A stretch of 64,000 nt of DNA from NCBI RefSeq assembly GCF_003397705.1, contig NZ_QJVB01000005.1, positions 33,684 to 97,683 of the forward strand, written 5' to 3'. A program made the translations under genes and the position numbers. This DNA comes from Gardnerella swidsinskii. Its GTDB lineage: Bacteria; Actinomycetota; Actinomycetes; Actinomycetales; Bifidobacteriaceae. The stretch's first letter is position 1, and every line of letters begins with the position of its first letter. A model generated the notes under the pieces. It worked only from the letters and a program-made list of their open reading frames with translations. It ran no database searches and was not told where the DNA came from. Below, piece after piece: positions 35,932 through 44,998 of the stretch.

Positions 35932-37464
35932 ATGAACATTGTAGTTCAGGTTTTAAATTTCATAAGTCAGCAGATTTTGAATGTGCCGGCTTATTTGATT
36001 GGTATTATTGCAGCAATCGGTCTTATCGCACTCAAGCGTAGTGCAGGACAGGTGATTGCAGGTGGCTTAAAAGCTGCTATGGGTTACCTCATTTTGGGTG
36101 CAGGTGCTGGCGTTGTTGTTGGCGCTCTTGCTCCATTTGGTGACTTGGTTTTGAAGTCTACTGGTGCTCATGGTGTTGTACCTACAAATGAGGTTATTAC
36201 TGCTCAGGCTGCAGGTCAGTACGGTGCTACTTCTGCGTACATTATTGTGCTCAGCTTCGTTCTTATGCTTCTTGCTGCACGCTTTACTCCTCTGAAGTAC
36301 ATATTCTTGACTGGTCACCACATGGTGTTCATGTCTATGCTTTTGGCTCTAGTTCTTTCCGTTGGTTTTGGCGCAAGCAACCAGTTGCTTATTGTTATTG
36401 TCGGCTCTGTCATTATGGCAACGGTTATGGTTGTTCTGCCAGCTTTTGCGCAGCCTTTTATGAACCGTATTACTGGTAGCGATAAGCTCTCGATTGGTCA
36501 CTTTAACTCCTTAAGTTACATTGTTTCTGGTGCTGTTGGTGCTGCTGTTGGTAAGAAGTCTAAGTCTACTGAAGATATCAACTTCCCTAAGGGATTGAGC
36601 TTCTTGCGTGATTCAATGGTCTCCACGACTTTGTTGATGGTTGTGCTGTATTTGGTATTCGCAGTGTGGGCTTCGGTTGTGTTGCCAGTAAAGGAACTCT
36701 TCAAGATTTTCGCGTCTCATCCTACGGACTATAGTGCCTTCTACATGGCGGCTTTTGCTCAGGCTTTGCAATTTGGAATTGGTGTTAGTGTCATCCTCTA
36801 CGGCGTTCGTATTATTTTAGGTGAATTGGTTCCTGCATTCCAGGGTATTGCTAACAAGGTCGTTCCAGGCGCTCGTCCAGCATTGGATATTCCAATCGTA
36901 TTCCCATACGGTGCTAATGCTTCTCTTATTGGCTTCTTGTCTTCCTTCGTTGGAGGTCTTGTAGCTCTCGGACTTATTGCAATTTGGATGGGTCCAGCTT
37001 GGGGATTGGCATTAATTCTCCCAGGAATGGTGCCTCACTTCTTCGATGGTGGTGGTGCAGGCGTGTTTGGTAATGCAACCGGTGGTCGTCGTGGTGCTAT
37101 TCTCGGTGGTTTTATTAACGGTTTAATTATTACATTCCTTCCAGCAGTATTGCTTACTGTTATGGGTTCCTTCGGCTTGGCAAACTCCACCTTCGGCGAT
37201 GCTGACTTTGGTTGGATTGGTACTGTTGTGGGTAACTTCGCTCACCTCGGTGCTGGCGTTGGTGCTATAAGCTTGATTATTGTTGCTGTTATTCTGTTTG
37301 CCTTGGCTTGGGTATGGCAGGTTAAGGTTGTTAACACTGGCTGGCTTCCTGCAGTAAAGCATGCTGAGTTCATTGAAGAAATTAAGAAGCAAGAGCGTGC
37401 TGCTAAGAAAGCAGCTATGGCAGCTAAGGCTGCTGAAACTCATGAGGAGGCTGTTACAAAATAA
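35932..37464 (+). CDS. PTS IIC permease, ascorbate (UlaA/SgaT) type
   Basis: This 510-residue membrane protein has about eleven hydrophobic segments. The segment GMVPHFFDGGGAGVFGNATG, followed by GRRGA, is characteristic of UlaA/SgaT. The last 30 residues are a charged Ala/Lys/Glu tail facing the cytoplasm. It forms the channel for the sugar phosphorylated by IIA and IIB. No ulaG, ulaD, ulaE or ulaF genes for L-ascorbate breakdown are in the window, so the substrate stays open. A good terminator follows. Confidence 0.9.
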   Translation: MNIVVQVLNFISQQILNVPAYLIGIIAAIGLIALKRSAGQVIAGGLKAAMGYLILGAGAGVVVGALAPFGDLVLKSTGAHGVVPTNEVITAQAAGQYGATSAYIIVLSFVLMLLAARFTPLKYIFLTGHHMVFMSMLLALVLSVGFGASNQLLIVIVGSVIMATVMVVLPAFAQPFMNRITGSDKLSIGHFNSLSYIVSGAVGAAVGKKSKSTEDINFPKGLSFLRDSMVSTTLLMVVLYLVFAVWASVVLPVKELFKIFASHPTDYSAFYMAAFAQALQFGIGVSVILYGVRIILGELVPAFQGIANKVVPGARPALDIPIVFPYGANASLIGFLSSFVGGLVALGLIAIWMGPAWGLALILPGMVPHFFDGGGAGVFGNATGGRRGAILGGFINGLIITFLPAVLLTVMGSFGLANSTFGDADFGWIGTVVGNFAHLGAGVGAISLIIVAVILFALAWVWQVKVVNTGWLPAVKHAEFIEEIKKQERAAKKAAMAAKAAETHEEAVTK

Positions 37465-37497
37465 ATAGAGTACGGTAAAAAATTACATTTTAGTTAA

Positions 37498-37535
37498 TGC
37501 GCCCAGTTTAGATTTTTCTGGGCGCACGTTTTATA
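37498..37535 (+). terminator. Terminator of the PTS operon
   Basis: TGCGCCCAG (37498-37506) pairs with CTGGGCGCA (37518-37526), followed by CGTTTTATATT. It lies 34 bp after the IIC stop codon. Confidence 0.8.
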
Positions 37536-37686
37536 TTGACCGTCAAATTATGCAGTTAGCGTTGTTTCTGTAGTGTTTTTTGCTTGAGCGTCACAATCTG
37601 CTTGAACAATTAAATTACGTGAACGTTTGCGTTTATTTGTTACTCGCGCAGTTGATTAGTGTTGTGTAATGGTAGATACTTAAATT

Positions 37687-38238
37687 ATGAATATTTCTAC
37701 AGATTTCACTACTGTTCCAGACGATTATTCTAAAGCTGCGCCGGAGCAGAATAAAATCAATGGAATTCCAGTAGTTTCGTTTCCATTTTATATAGATAAA
37801 TTGCCATCTTTCGTGCATTATTTGCATTGGCGTTTTGTTGACGACGACGCAATACCGGTATGCGGTTTTGAGTGGATTCACTGGACTGCTGCAAACGTGC
37901 CTGTTGAAGCGTTAATGTTTGATTTTAACGATTCTCACGCTTTGCAAATACCGGAAGATTTTTCTCGCACGATGACTTCTATGATTCCAGAAGCGCTTCA
38001 AGGACGTAACTCGCAAGCTAGCAGATTTATTGGTTGCACTGATCCAGCAATTACTATGCGTTACAACGGCCCGCAGCCTCCTGATAAAGATCACGAATAC
38101 ATGTTTGAAGTTTTTGGTACAGAAAAGCCTTTGCCAAACCTTAAACCGGGATTCTATATGAATGAATTGTTGCGTGAAGTAAGAAACGTAACTTCAGGTG
38201 TAGATGCTGATGGCATGTTCCTTACTGGTAAAGCCTAA
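37687..38238 (+). CDS. YbhB/YbcL family (PEBP, Raf-kinase-inhibitor-like) protein
   Basis: This 183-residue protein belongs to the phosphatidylethanolamine-binding-protein family. The core contains IHWTAANVP (the conserved HW region), RYNGPQPPDKDHEYMFEVFG (the GPxPP..HrY motif) and a ligand-pocket histidine. There is no signal peptide, so it is cytoplasmic. Bacterial members have no firmly established role. It stands alone between the PTS operon and the dipeptidase gene. Confidence 0.85.
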   Translation: MNISTDFTTVPDDYSKAAPEQNKINGIPVVSFPFYIDKLPSFVHYLHWRFVDDDAIPVCGFEWIHWTAANVPVEALMFDFNDSHALQIPEDFSRTMTSMIPEALQGRNSQASRFIGCTDPAITMRYNGPQPPDKDHEYMFEVFGTEKPLPNLKPGFYMNELLREVRNVTSGVDADGMFLTGKA

Positions 38239-38349
38239 ACGCAAGCACGAGGGCAACCAATTAGGTCAGCAGTTAACGCCTAAGCGTTAGAATCAAACAG
38301 TAATAAATCTAAAAATAAAATATAAAATCTAAAAACAGAGGATGCAAAT

Positions 38350-39957
38350 ATGGCATGCACAACAATTCTTGTTGGTCGAAAAGCAAGCTACGACGGATCT
38401 ACGCTTATTGCGCGTAACGAAGACTCCGCAAATGGCGAATTTAATCCAAAGCGCTTAGTGGTAGTAAAGCCGGAAGATCAACCTCGCGTTTATAAGTCTG
38501 TTCTTAGCCACGTAACAGTTGAGTTGCCGGATAATCCAATGCAATACACAAGCGTGCCAAACGCAGACTTGCGCGAAGGAATTTGGGGAGAAGCTGGCGT
38601 TAACGAAGCAAACGTTGCAATGAGCGCAACTGAAACGCTTACATCCAACGAGCGTGTGTTAGGCGCAGATCCAATGGTTGAGCTTCAAAAAGCGCAAGGC
38701 AAAGTTGGGGATGCTGACTATAAGCCGGAAGTGCCGGGTGGAATTGGTGAAGAAGACTTCTTAACGCTTGTTTTGCCTTATATTCGTAGCGCTCGCGAAG
38801 GTGTTGAGCGTTTGGGCGCATTGCTTGAAAAGTACGGCACTTATGAGATGAATGGCGTTGCATTTTCGGATGTGAACGAGATTTGGTGGTTTGAAACTGT
38901 CGGTGGTCATCATTGGATTGCTAAGCGTGTGCCGGATGAAGCTTATGTTGTTATGCCAAACCAGCTTGGAATTGACGAGTTCGATTTAGATGATGCTTTT
39001 GACACTCAAGAGGAGCATATGTGCTCGGCTGATTTGCTTGAGTTTATTGAAGAAAATTACTTGGATTTGTCGGTTGAAAACGCTTCTCCTTTCAATCCTC
39101 GCGACGCTTTCGGCTCTCATTCGGATGCCGACCACGTTTACAACACTCCTCGTGCATGGTTCATGGAGCGCTTCTTGAATCCGTATGACGAAGTGTGGGA
39201 TGGTAAAGACGCTGATCATCGTCCGGACAGCAACGATATTCCTTGGGCTCGCCAGCCTGAGCGCAAGGTAACAATTGAAGACGTTAAGTACGTTTTGAGC
39301 TCTCACTATCAGGGCACTGAGTATGATCCTTACGGCAAGCTTGGAGATGAGCATACTCGTCACATGTTGCGTCCAATCGGCATTAACCGTCAAAGCGAGC
39401 TTGCTGTAATGCAAATCCGCCCTTACATGCCGGAAGCAATGCGTGCAATTCAGTGGATTACTTACGGTTCTAATCCTTTCAATTCTTTGATTCCGTTCTA
39501 TCCAAACGTAAATCGCACTCCAAAGTATTTGGAAGATACGACTACTCGCGTAACAAGCGAAAACTTCTATTGGGAGAATCGCATTATTGCTGCTCTTGCG
39601 GATGCCGCATTTAACGATACTGCAAATTCGATTGAGCGCTACCAGGAAGTTGTCGGTTCCCTTGGTCACGCAATGGTCAAGTCTACGGATGCTGCCGTGG
39701 CAGATCTTCTTGGCGTTGATTTGGCTGATTACGAGCCAGAGCGTGAAGGTGATGAAGGTGAAGATTACGATGATTTAGTTCGCGATCCTGAAGCTATTAT
39801 TGCAGAGCTCCGTAACGACAAAGTGCGTGAGGCTTTGGCTGAAGCAAATGACGACATGGCAGCAAAGTTGAAGAAAGAAACCGATTCTTTGCTTGACACA
39901 GTTCTGTACATCACTAGCATGCGTATGAAGAATGGTTTTAATCGTTCCGATCACTGA
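38350..39957 (+). CDS. pepD: C69-family dipeptidase
   Basis: This 535-residue peptidase is an N-terminal nucleophile hydrolase. The start MACTTILVGRKASYDGSTL places the catalytic Cys at position 3, exposed after processing, as in lactobacillar PepD. The segments IARNEDSANGEFNPKR and EAGVNEANVAMSATET are conserved in C69 enzymes. It should cleave dipeptides in the cytoplasm, fitting use of peptides taken up by the opp system encoded further on. A strong terminator follows. Confidence 0.9.
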   Translation: MACTTILVGRKASYDGSTLIARNEDSANGEFNPKRLVVVKPEDQPRVYKSVLSHVTVELPDNPMQYTSVPNADLREGIWGEAGVNEANVAMSATETLTSNERVLGADPMVELQKAQGKVGDADYKPEVPGGIGEEDFLTLVLPYIRSAREGVERLGALLEKYGTYEMNGVAFSDVNEIWWFETVGGHHWIAKRVPDEAYVVMPNQLGIDEFDLDDAFDTQEEHMCSADLLEFIEENYLDLSVENASPFNPRDAFGSHSDADHVYNTPRAWFMERFLNPYDEVWDGKDADHRPDSNDIPWARQPERKVTIEDVKYVLSSHYQGTEYDPYGKLGDEHTRHMLRPIGINRQSELAVMQIRPYMPEAMRAIQWITYGSNPFNSLIPFYPNVNRTPKYLEDTTTRVTSENFYWENRIIAALADAAFNDTANSIERYQEVVGSLGHAMVKSTDAAVADLLGVDLADYEPEREGDEGEDYDDLVRDPEAIIAELRNDKVREALAEANDDMAAKLKKETDSLLDTVLYITSMRMKNGFNRSDH

Positions 39958-40024
39958 AATGCAATTAAATAAGTTTTCTCGTAATTGATATGGAAAAACT
40001 TACGAAAATAATTTAATAACTCAG

Positions 40025-40073
40025 ATGCCTTCCTAAGAAATGAACTTTTTATTTCATGTGGAAGGCATTTTTG
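40025..40073 (+). terminator. Terminator of pepD
   Basis: ATGCCTTCC (40025-40033) and GGAAGGCAT (40060-40068) form the base of a stem that continues with AAATGA/TTTCAT-type pairing, followed by TTTTTGTT. This is a standard intrinsic terminator. Confidence 0.88.
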
Positions 40074-40229
40074 TTATCTTTTGTTATTTTGCTATAGACG
40101 TTGCTAATAGCGCGTATAGATATTGCGTGTGGTGCCTATGCTGCGAACAAACAATCGTATAGTATGAATCATGTAATTAACATTATCCGCATGCATAGTT
40201 GTGCCAATATGCCTATGAAAGAGGGGTAC

Positions 40230-41747
40230 ATGAGCATTCTTGATTCATACACTACAACATTCGGTTTGGTTAAAAAAATTGATGCCTTTGGGTACTTGGA
40301 TTATTTAAAGCAACATCCAGAGGAGCCTAGGAAGCGCGGTAAAGTTCTGCTTGTTACTGCTGATACTCCTTTGAAAGCTTCTCGCGGAGAAGGTAAAACG
40401 ACTACAACTATTGCGTTGGTTGATGCTTTGCGTGAGCGAGGTGTGGACGCAGCTGCAGTTCTTCGTCAGCCAAGCATGGGCATTACAGCTGCTGGTTCTA
40501 AAGGTGGTGCAAGTGGTGGCGGTAAGTCTTCGCTTTCTCACCCTGAGTTGATTGACTGGGGTTTGTGTGGTGAAATGGCTGCTATTGCTTGCGCGCAGAA
40601 TTTGCTTGTGTCGTTTGCGGAAAAAGCAGTCGACGAGGGTGCCCTTGATACTATTTTAGTTCCTCGAGTTAGCGAAGTTCCTTCGCGATCTTTGCGAAGC
40701 ATTGCTGTTGATTTTGGCAAGGGGACTGTTCCTGAGCGCGTCGTTTTGACGCCAACTTGCGAGCTCATGCAAATCGTAGTGTTGTCGCGCAGTATGGACG
40801 AGATTTCTCATCGTGTTTCTTCAATGATTGCTGGCACAAAAGACGGTAAGCCTGTTCAGTTTGGCGAGTTTGTGGATTTGTGGCGAATCACCAATATTCT
40901 TGTCGACGCTGTAAAGCCTGCTAAAACTGAGACGATTAATGGTTCTCCAATTTACGTTCATTGTGGCCCGTTTGCGAACGTTTCGCTTGGTATTCCAAGC
41001 CTTGTAAGTGTTGAAATGGCTTGCGCTGAGCATGATGTTGTGGTTGTAGAAGCAGGTTATGGTACGGATGCTGGTGCTCAAAAGTGGTTAGATATTGCTG
41101 CTCGCGAGTTTGGTGCAAAGTGGCCTGCTGCTGCAGTTGTAGTTACTCGCGCAACTACTTGGCGAGATGACGAAACTTTGGCTTGGCGTTACCCATTCCA
41201 TGTTTCTCGTTTGGAATCTCTTAATATCCCTACGTTCCCGTTGATTAATTTGTGGGAAGGTGAAGATAATCAAGTTCCTGAATTGTTGGAACAAGCTAAG
41301 TCTTTAGGATTCAGAAAGCCGATTGTTGGCAATTTATTCCGCGATGGTGGCGATGGTTTGGCAAATCAGCTGGACGATTTTGTGTCTGCAATAACTGATG
41401 ATGTTGAAACGAAAGTTCCAGAAAGTAGGCGTGGAAAGACGCTTAGGGAGCGAATTAACTTGCTGTGCGCAGAAGCTTACGGTGTTCCTACTGAGCGTGT
41501 GATCGATAAAGCAGGTTTTGCTGATTCATTGAAAGAAGCGCAGAATTTGTGTGCAAATTCTGGAGTTGTTTTCGATGGCCTCGCGCTTGTTGCTGTAAAG
41601 TCGCCAGCAACTATGACTGACGATGATCATGCACCTGAAGATTCTCGCACTGTGACATTGAAGAAAGTGGAAGTTCACGCTGGAGCTGGAGTTGTGCAAG
41701 TAAATCTCACATCTTCACTAACTACTCCAATGCCAAAAATAGTGTGA
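40230..41747 (+). CDS. fhs: Formate-tetrahydrofolate ligase
   Basis: This 505-residue enzyme makes 10-formyl-THF from formate, ATP and THF, feeding purine and formyl-Met synthesis. The ATP site reads ASRGEGKTTTT. The segments GITAAGSKGGASGGG, VHCGPFANVSLGIPS and VVEAGYGTDAGAQKWLDI match the family. I chose ATG 40230 because GAGGGG lies just before it; the frame is open back to 40101. It is about 50 residues shorter than many Fhs proteins, mainly at the N-terminus. Bifidobacteria make formate from pyruvate, giving the substrate. Confidence 0.92.
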   Translation: MSILDSYTTTFGLVKKIDAFGYLDYLKQHPEEPRKRGKVLLVTADTPLKASRGEGKTTTTIALVDALRERGVDAAAVLRQPSMGITAAGSKGGASGGGKSSLSHPELIDWGLCGEMAAIACAQNLLVSFAEKAVDEGALDTILVPRVSEVPSRSLRSIAVDFGKGTVPERVVLTPTCELMQIVVLSRSMDEISHRVSSMIAGTKDGKPVQFGEFVDLWRITNILVDAVKPAKTETINGSPIYVHCGPFANVSLGIPSLVSVEMACAEHDVVVVEAGYGTDAGAQKWLDIAAREFGAKWPAAAVVVTRATTWRDDETLAWRYPFHVSRLESLNIPTFPLINLWEGEDNQVPELLEQAKSLGFRKPIVGNLFRDGGDGLANQLDDFVSAITDDVETKVPESRRGKTLRERINLLCAEAYGVPTERVIDKAGFADSLKEAQNLCANSGVVFDGLALVAVKSPATMTDDDHAPEDSRTVTLKKVEVHAGAGVVQVNLTSSLTTPMPKIV

Positions 41748-41813
41748 AATATTAATAGTGTGATTTTCTCTTAAATATTGAGATTAATTAAAATTACTTA
41801 TTAATAGCAAGTA

Positions 41814-41867
41814 ACAAAACGTCGTCGACATATCAATCATGGTGTGTGGGCGACGTTTTGTTTTTGC
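41814..41867 (+). terminator. Terminator of fhs
   Basis: ACAAAACGTCG (41814-41824) pairs perfectly with CGACGTTTTGT (41851-41861), followed by TTTTGCTTT. The hairpin lies between convergent genes; the left arm is A-rich, so it could also serve the esterase gene from the other side. Confidence 0.75.
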
Positions 41868-41921
41868 TTTGTTTACCAAATGGGTTAAAAAGGGAACAAA
41901 CGCGGGAGAGTTGAAGTTAAA

Positions 41922-42764
41922 TTACGCAAAAGTGCGATGCAACCAATCGCAAGCAAGCTTAACCCACTGCTGAACTTCTGGCTGCACAAATTCAGTAAGC
42001 ACATTTCCGTTTTCGTCGCGTTTTGCTGTTTCTTTAACTGCCAAAGCTAAGCCGTGAGGTCCTTTAGGGAACAGGTGCGCTTCAACACTTACTCCAGCTT
42101 CAACGCAAGCGTTCACAAACATTATTGAATTTTCTACTGGAACTGTTTGATCAGTAATGGTTTGCCATACAAATACAGGTGGAGTTTTACGATCCACGTG
42201 ATTTTCCAGCGAAAGTTTATTGACAAGTTCAGTTCGCTCTTCGTTGCTAACTTCTCCAAATAGACGATCGAACGTTGGCTTATGCGCATATTTCCCAGCA
42301 GAAATAACAGGATATGCGAGCATAAGAGCATTTGGTCGCACGTCATCAGCAGCATACCCGTTTGCTTCCTCAACTTCGTCGCTAACGCTAGTTGCAAGGT
42401 TTGCAGCCACATGCCCTCCAGCGGAGAATCCAATAATTGCAACTTTTTGCGCATCTACGTGCCATTCTTTTGCGTTTTTGCGAATTAAGCTCATCGCTTC
42501 TGCTGCTTCTAAAAGCTGAGTTGGGTATGTGCTTGGAGTAAGCGAGTATCGCAACACAAAAGTGTGGAATCCTTCTGCAGCAAACTTCATGGCAACAGGC
42601 TCTGCCTCACGATTCGATACGCGCAAGAAGCCACCGCCTGGCAAAATTAGAATTGCAGGACGGTTTTGCAAGCCTTTGCTATCTAAATTATCGTCTAAAA
42701 TATACCCAATAAGCTGCGCATCGCTTCCATCTATACTTTTTATTTTCTGATTTATAATCTTCAT
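41922..42764 (-). CDS. Alpha/beta hydrolase, acetyl-esterase-like
   Basis: This 280-residue esterase has the oxyanion segment LPGGGFLRVS, the nucleophile elbow GFSAGGH, an acid near TDQTVPVENS and the catalytic His in GPHGLA. The layout matches the Aes/BD-FAE group, which removes acetyl or short acyl groups from sugars and small esters. There is no signal peptide. It diverges from rsmI and converges with fhs. The substrate is unknown. Confidence 0.83.
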   Translation of the reverse strand: MKIINQKIKSIDGSDAQLIGYILDDNLDSKGLQNRPAILILPGGGFLRVSNREAEPVAMKFAAEGFHTFVLRYSLTPSTYPTQLLEAAEAMSLIRKNAKEWHVDAQKVAIIGFSAGGHVAANLATSVSDEVEEANGYAADDVRPNALMLAYPVISAGKYAHKPTFDRLFGEVSNEERTELVNKLSLENHVDRKTPPVFVWQTITDQTVPVENSIMFVNACVEAGVSVEAHLFPKGPHGLALAVKETAKRDENGNVLTEFVQPEVQQWVKLACDWLHRTFA

Positions 42765-42893
42765 AGTGTCTCTTTTCGTTTCGCTTATATTGCAATTACA
42801 CTAAGCATAATTCTAATCAAATACCTCGCTTTGTAAGTGCGTTCTTTTATAAATTCGTGTAGAGTTTTAAGAAGTTTTATAAGGAGATTCAAG

Positions 42894-43796
42894 ATGTGTA
42901 ACGAAGAAGATAGTTTAGGTAAAGTTGTTTTAGCTGCTACGCCTATTGGGAATATGGCAGACGCTTCTGCACGATTAATTAATCTTCTTGAAACTGCTGA
43001 TATTGTTGCTGCTGAAGACACGCGTAGGCTTTATGATTTAGCGAATCGCCTTGGTGTGCATGTTTCTGGTAGCGTAATCGCATATCACGATCATAATGAG
43101 CGGAATAAGGCAGATGGCTTGCTAGACAAAGTTGAGCAAGGTAGCACTGTTCTTGTTGTTTCAGACGCAGGTATGCCTACCATTAACGACCCGGGTCTTG
43201 CTGTTGTTCGACGTGCAATAGAGCGAGATTTGCCTGTTACTTGTGCGCCTGGTCCTAGTGCAGTTTTAGATGCGCTTGCTCTTTCTGGATTGCCAACCGA
43301 TCGCTTCTGTTATGAAGGCTTTTTGCCTCGTAAATCTGGTGAGCGTCAACAGCATTTGCGCTCACTTAAAGCCGAGCGACGAACAATAGTATTTTATGAG
43401 ACTCCACATCGTATTGCAGAAGCAATGGAAGACATATTGGCAGTACTTGGTTCTAATCGTCCAATGGCGTTATGCCGTGAACTTACAAAAGATTTTGAGG
43501 AAATTCGTCGTGGAACTGTGCAAAGTATTCACGATGGTGTTTTAGCGGATCCTCCTCGAGGTGAAATAGTTTTAGTTATCGGTGGTGCAAGTGATGAAGA
43601 AGTGCAGTCTGAAAGCACAGATTTAAGCATTGATGCTCTTGCAAAGCTTTCGCTTGAATGTGCAGAATCCGAAGGTTTGCGCATAAAAGAAGCAATTACA
43701 AAAGTAGTAAAAGAGCATCCGTTTGCTGACGGATCTTTTGCTAATCGTAAGCAAGTTTATGCGTCTTGTCTTGAGCATAAACCTGATCAAAAGTAA
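42894..43796 (+). CDS. rsmI: 16S rRNA (cytidine1402-2'-O)-methyltransferase
   Basis: This 300-residue SAM-dependent enzyme methylates C1402 of 16S rRNA. The signature is ATPIGNMADASARLINLLETAD, shown here in part as ATPIGNMADAS, with AAEDTRR, VVSDAGMPTINDPG and the FYETPHRI segment. AAGGAG lies 8 nt before ATG 42894; the frame is open back to 42837. In many actinobacteria rsmI is next to metG, as here with a two-gene insertion between them. Confidence 0.94.
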   Translation: MCNEEDSLGKVVLAATPIGNMADASARLINLLETADIVAAEDTRRLYDLANRLGVHVSGSVIAYHDHNERNKADGLLDKVEQGSTVLVVSDAGMPTINDPGLAVVRRAIERDLPVTCAPGPSAVLDALALSGLPTDRFCYEGFLPRKSGERQQHLRSLKAERRTIVFYETPHRIAEAMEDILAVLGSNRPMALCRELTKDFEEIRRGTVQSIHDGVLADPPRGEIVLVIGGASDEEVQSESTDLSIDALAKLSLECAESEGLRIKEAITKVVKEHPFADGSFANRKQVYASCLEHKPDQK

Positions 43797-43827
43797 GATT
43801 TCTGCTTTTGCTACTATTTTTTGCTTT

Positions 43828-44091
43828 CTATTCATTGCTGTTATACGCAGAAAATAGCACTTCAAAACTGTAACGAACGTCAGGTCCACCTTGTTGAGAA
43901 ATATATTCTAAAATTTGCGCGTCTGCTGAGGGGTTTGCAATAATCCATTTTCGAAGTTCCGGTATTTTTTGCGCGATGTACCATAGCACTTCCGTTTTTG
44001 TTGCAGGGTCGATAGCAACAGATGGCGTGAGTATTATAGGTGGTTTTGGGGGGCTGTTTGTTTTAGTTGCATAAGAGTTCTTCATTTCCAT
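43828..44091 (-). CDS. Small leucine-rich-repeat-variant domain protein
   Basis: This protein of about 87 residues has a Thr/Pro-rich start and then one domain: DPATKTEVLWYIAQKIPELR, followed by WIIANPSADAQILEYISQQG and a closing SFEVLFSAY. The pattern (DPATxxEVLxxIA, then ANPxAxxxxLxxI) matches the leucine-rich-repeat-variant domain found in many bifidobacterial proteins, often as protein-protein interaction modules. The start at 44091 overlaps the upstream gene by 10 bp; ATG 44085 would give a 4-bp overlap. Function unknown. Confidence 0.6.
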   Translation of the reverse strand: MEMKNSYATKTNSPPKPPIILTPSVAIDPATKTEVLWYIAQKIPELRKWIIANPSADAQILEYISQQGGPDVRYSFEVLFSAYNSNE

Positions 44092-44708
44092 GGTTTGTTT
44101 GCTTCTTTCGCAATGTTTCGTATCCAATTTCTTGCATGTATTGAGCCTGGGAAATATGGGTTTCCGTCAATAATACGTTTGCATTTTCGCAAGTCAATGC
44201 TGTATTTAGATATCAATAGGTGAGCAATATCTTTTCTATAAGGTTCGTGCTCTTCGTTTTCGCTTGGAGTGTACGCTAAATCGCAAATTGTTCGTTCTGG
44301 CGTTGTTATTCTAATTTTTCCAAGTATTACGTATTCTTCATTGTTTAAGTGTCTTCGAAATGCGCGAATCGCATGACCGTGCGGCTTTTTTCTTCTGTGC
44401 CCATAATCAATAACATCTATATTTTCAGGAAAATGACCTCCTATCCAAACCCATGCTGCAGTAAATAAACAGGCTATGCTTTCTGTAGGCATAAGATTGC
44501 TCACAATATTGCTTCTTCCTTGAGTGGAAATAGCTGCCTTATTTGAATATCCTGCATTTAAATCAAGCCTATTGAATACACCAATTTGAGAAAGTTTTTT
44601 CATGCACATTGGACCTGGTAAATGGTTGTCGTCAAGTAATTCTGGGAATTGCGTTTGTGTTTCTTCGCAAATATCCAATAAATTGCGCATATTTTGTTGG
44701 TTTTTCAA
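44082..44708 (-). CDS. AbiEi-like antitoxin/regulator family protein (uncertain)
   Basis: This 208-residue protein has a central CLFTAAWVWIGG segment, a basic HRRKKPHGHAIRAFRRH stretch and ITTPERTICDLAYTP. The last resembles the (T/S)PxRTxxDLA motif of AbiEi-type proteins from type IV toxin-antitoxin systems, common as orphan regulators in actinobacteria. No AbiEii nucleotidyltransferase toxin follows; instead a small repeat-domain protein overlaps its 3' end. The frame begins at a TTG (44708) with AAGGA about 10 nt upstream; ATG 44690 is the next start. The pair is squeezed between rsmI and metG, which suggests an insertion. Confidence 0.5.
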   Translation of the reverse strand: MKNQQNMRNLLDICEETQTQFPELLDDNHLPGPMCMKKLSQIGVFNRLDLNAGYSNKAAISTQGRSNIVSNLMPTESIACLFTAAWVWIGGHFPENIDVIDYGHRRKKPHGHAIRAFRRHLNNEEYVILGKIRITTPERTICDLAYTPSENEEHEPYRKDIAHLLISKYSIDLRKCKRIIDGNPYFPGSIHARNWIRNIAKEANKPWK

Positions 44709-44767
44709 TTTTCTTTAATCCTTTCTTTTTGCATATTTATTTTTCAGCGCGATTATTTACGATTCGT

Positions 44768-44827
44768 ATTGTGCATATTGTTGTTTTTTTAGTGCATGTT
44801 TTCTAGTGCATTAGTTTCGTAGTGCAT
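44768..44827. repeat. Iteron-like direct repeats upstream of metG
   Basis: AGTGCAT occurs three times in direct order (44791-44797, 44805-44811, 44821-44827), with a related TGTGCAT at about 44770-44776. Spacing is 14 to 21 bp. The 290-bp spacer that holds them separates the divergent AbiEi-like gene and metG, so they could be an operator for the former. Confidence 0.55.
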
Positions 44828-44878
44828 AAGTTGAGATTATGTTTATATTTGCTTCAATTCCAGGCTGGTTTTATAACT

Positions 44879-44920
44879 TGTGGATATGTGGATGAACTCG
44901 TGTGAGGCTTGTTATCCAGC
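44879..44920. other. Cluster of DnaA-box-like sequences
   Basis: TGTGGATAT (44879-44887) and TGTGGATGA (44887-44895) each differ by one base from TGTGGATAA, the complement of the DnaA box TTATCCACA. TTATCCAGC (44912-44920) differs from the box by two bases. They lie next to the AGTGCAT repeats. No dnaA or dnaN gene is near, so this is not the chromosomal origin; it might be a DnaA-responsive control site. Confidence 0.4.
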
Positions 44921-44998
44921 GTGTTTTTCTCGTATATTTGGGATTCTTTTTGCAATGTTCTTATGTACTGTCCGCGTTGAACAAGATAATAATTGTCT

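Noticed and set aside
44879..44920. Chromosomal origin of replication
   Set aside because: No dnaA, dnaN or rpmH nearby, and only three imperfect boxes.
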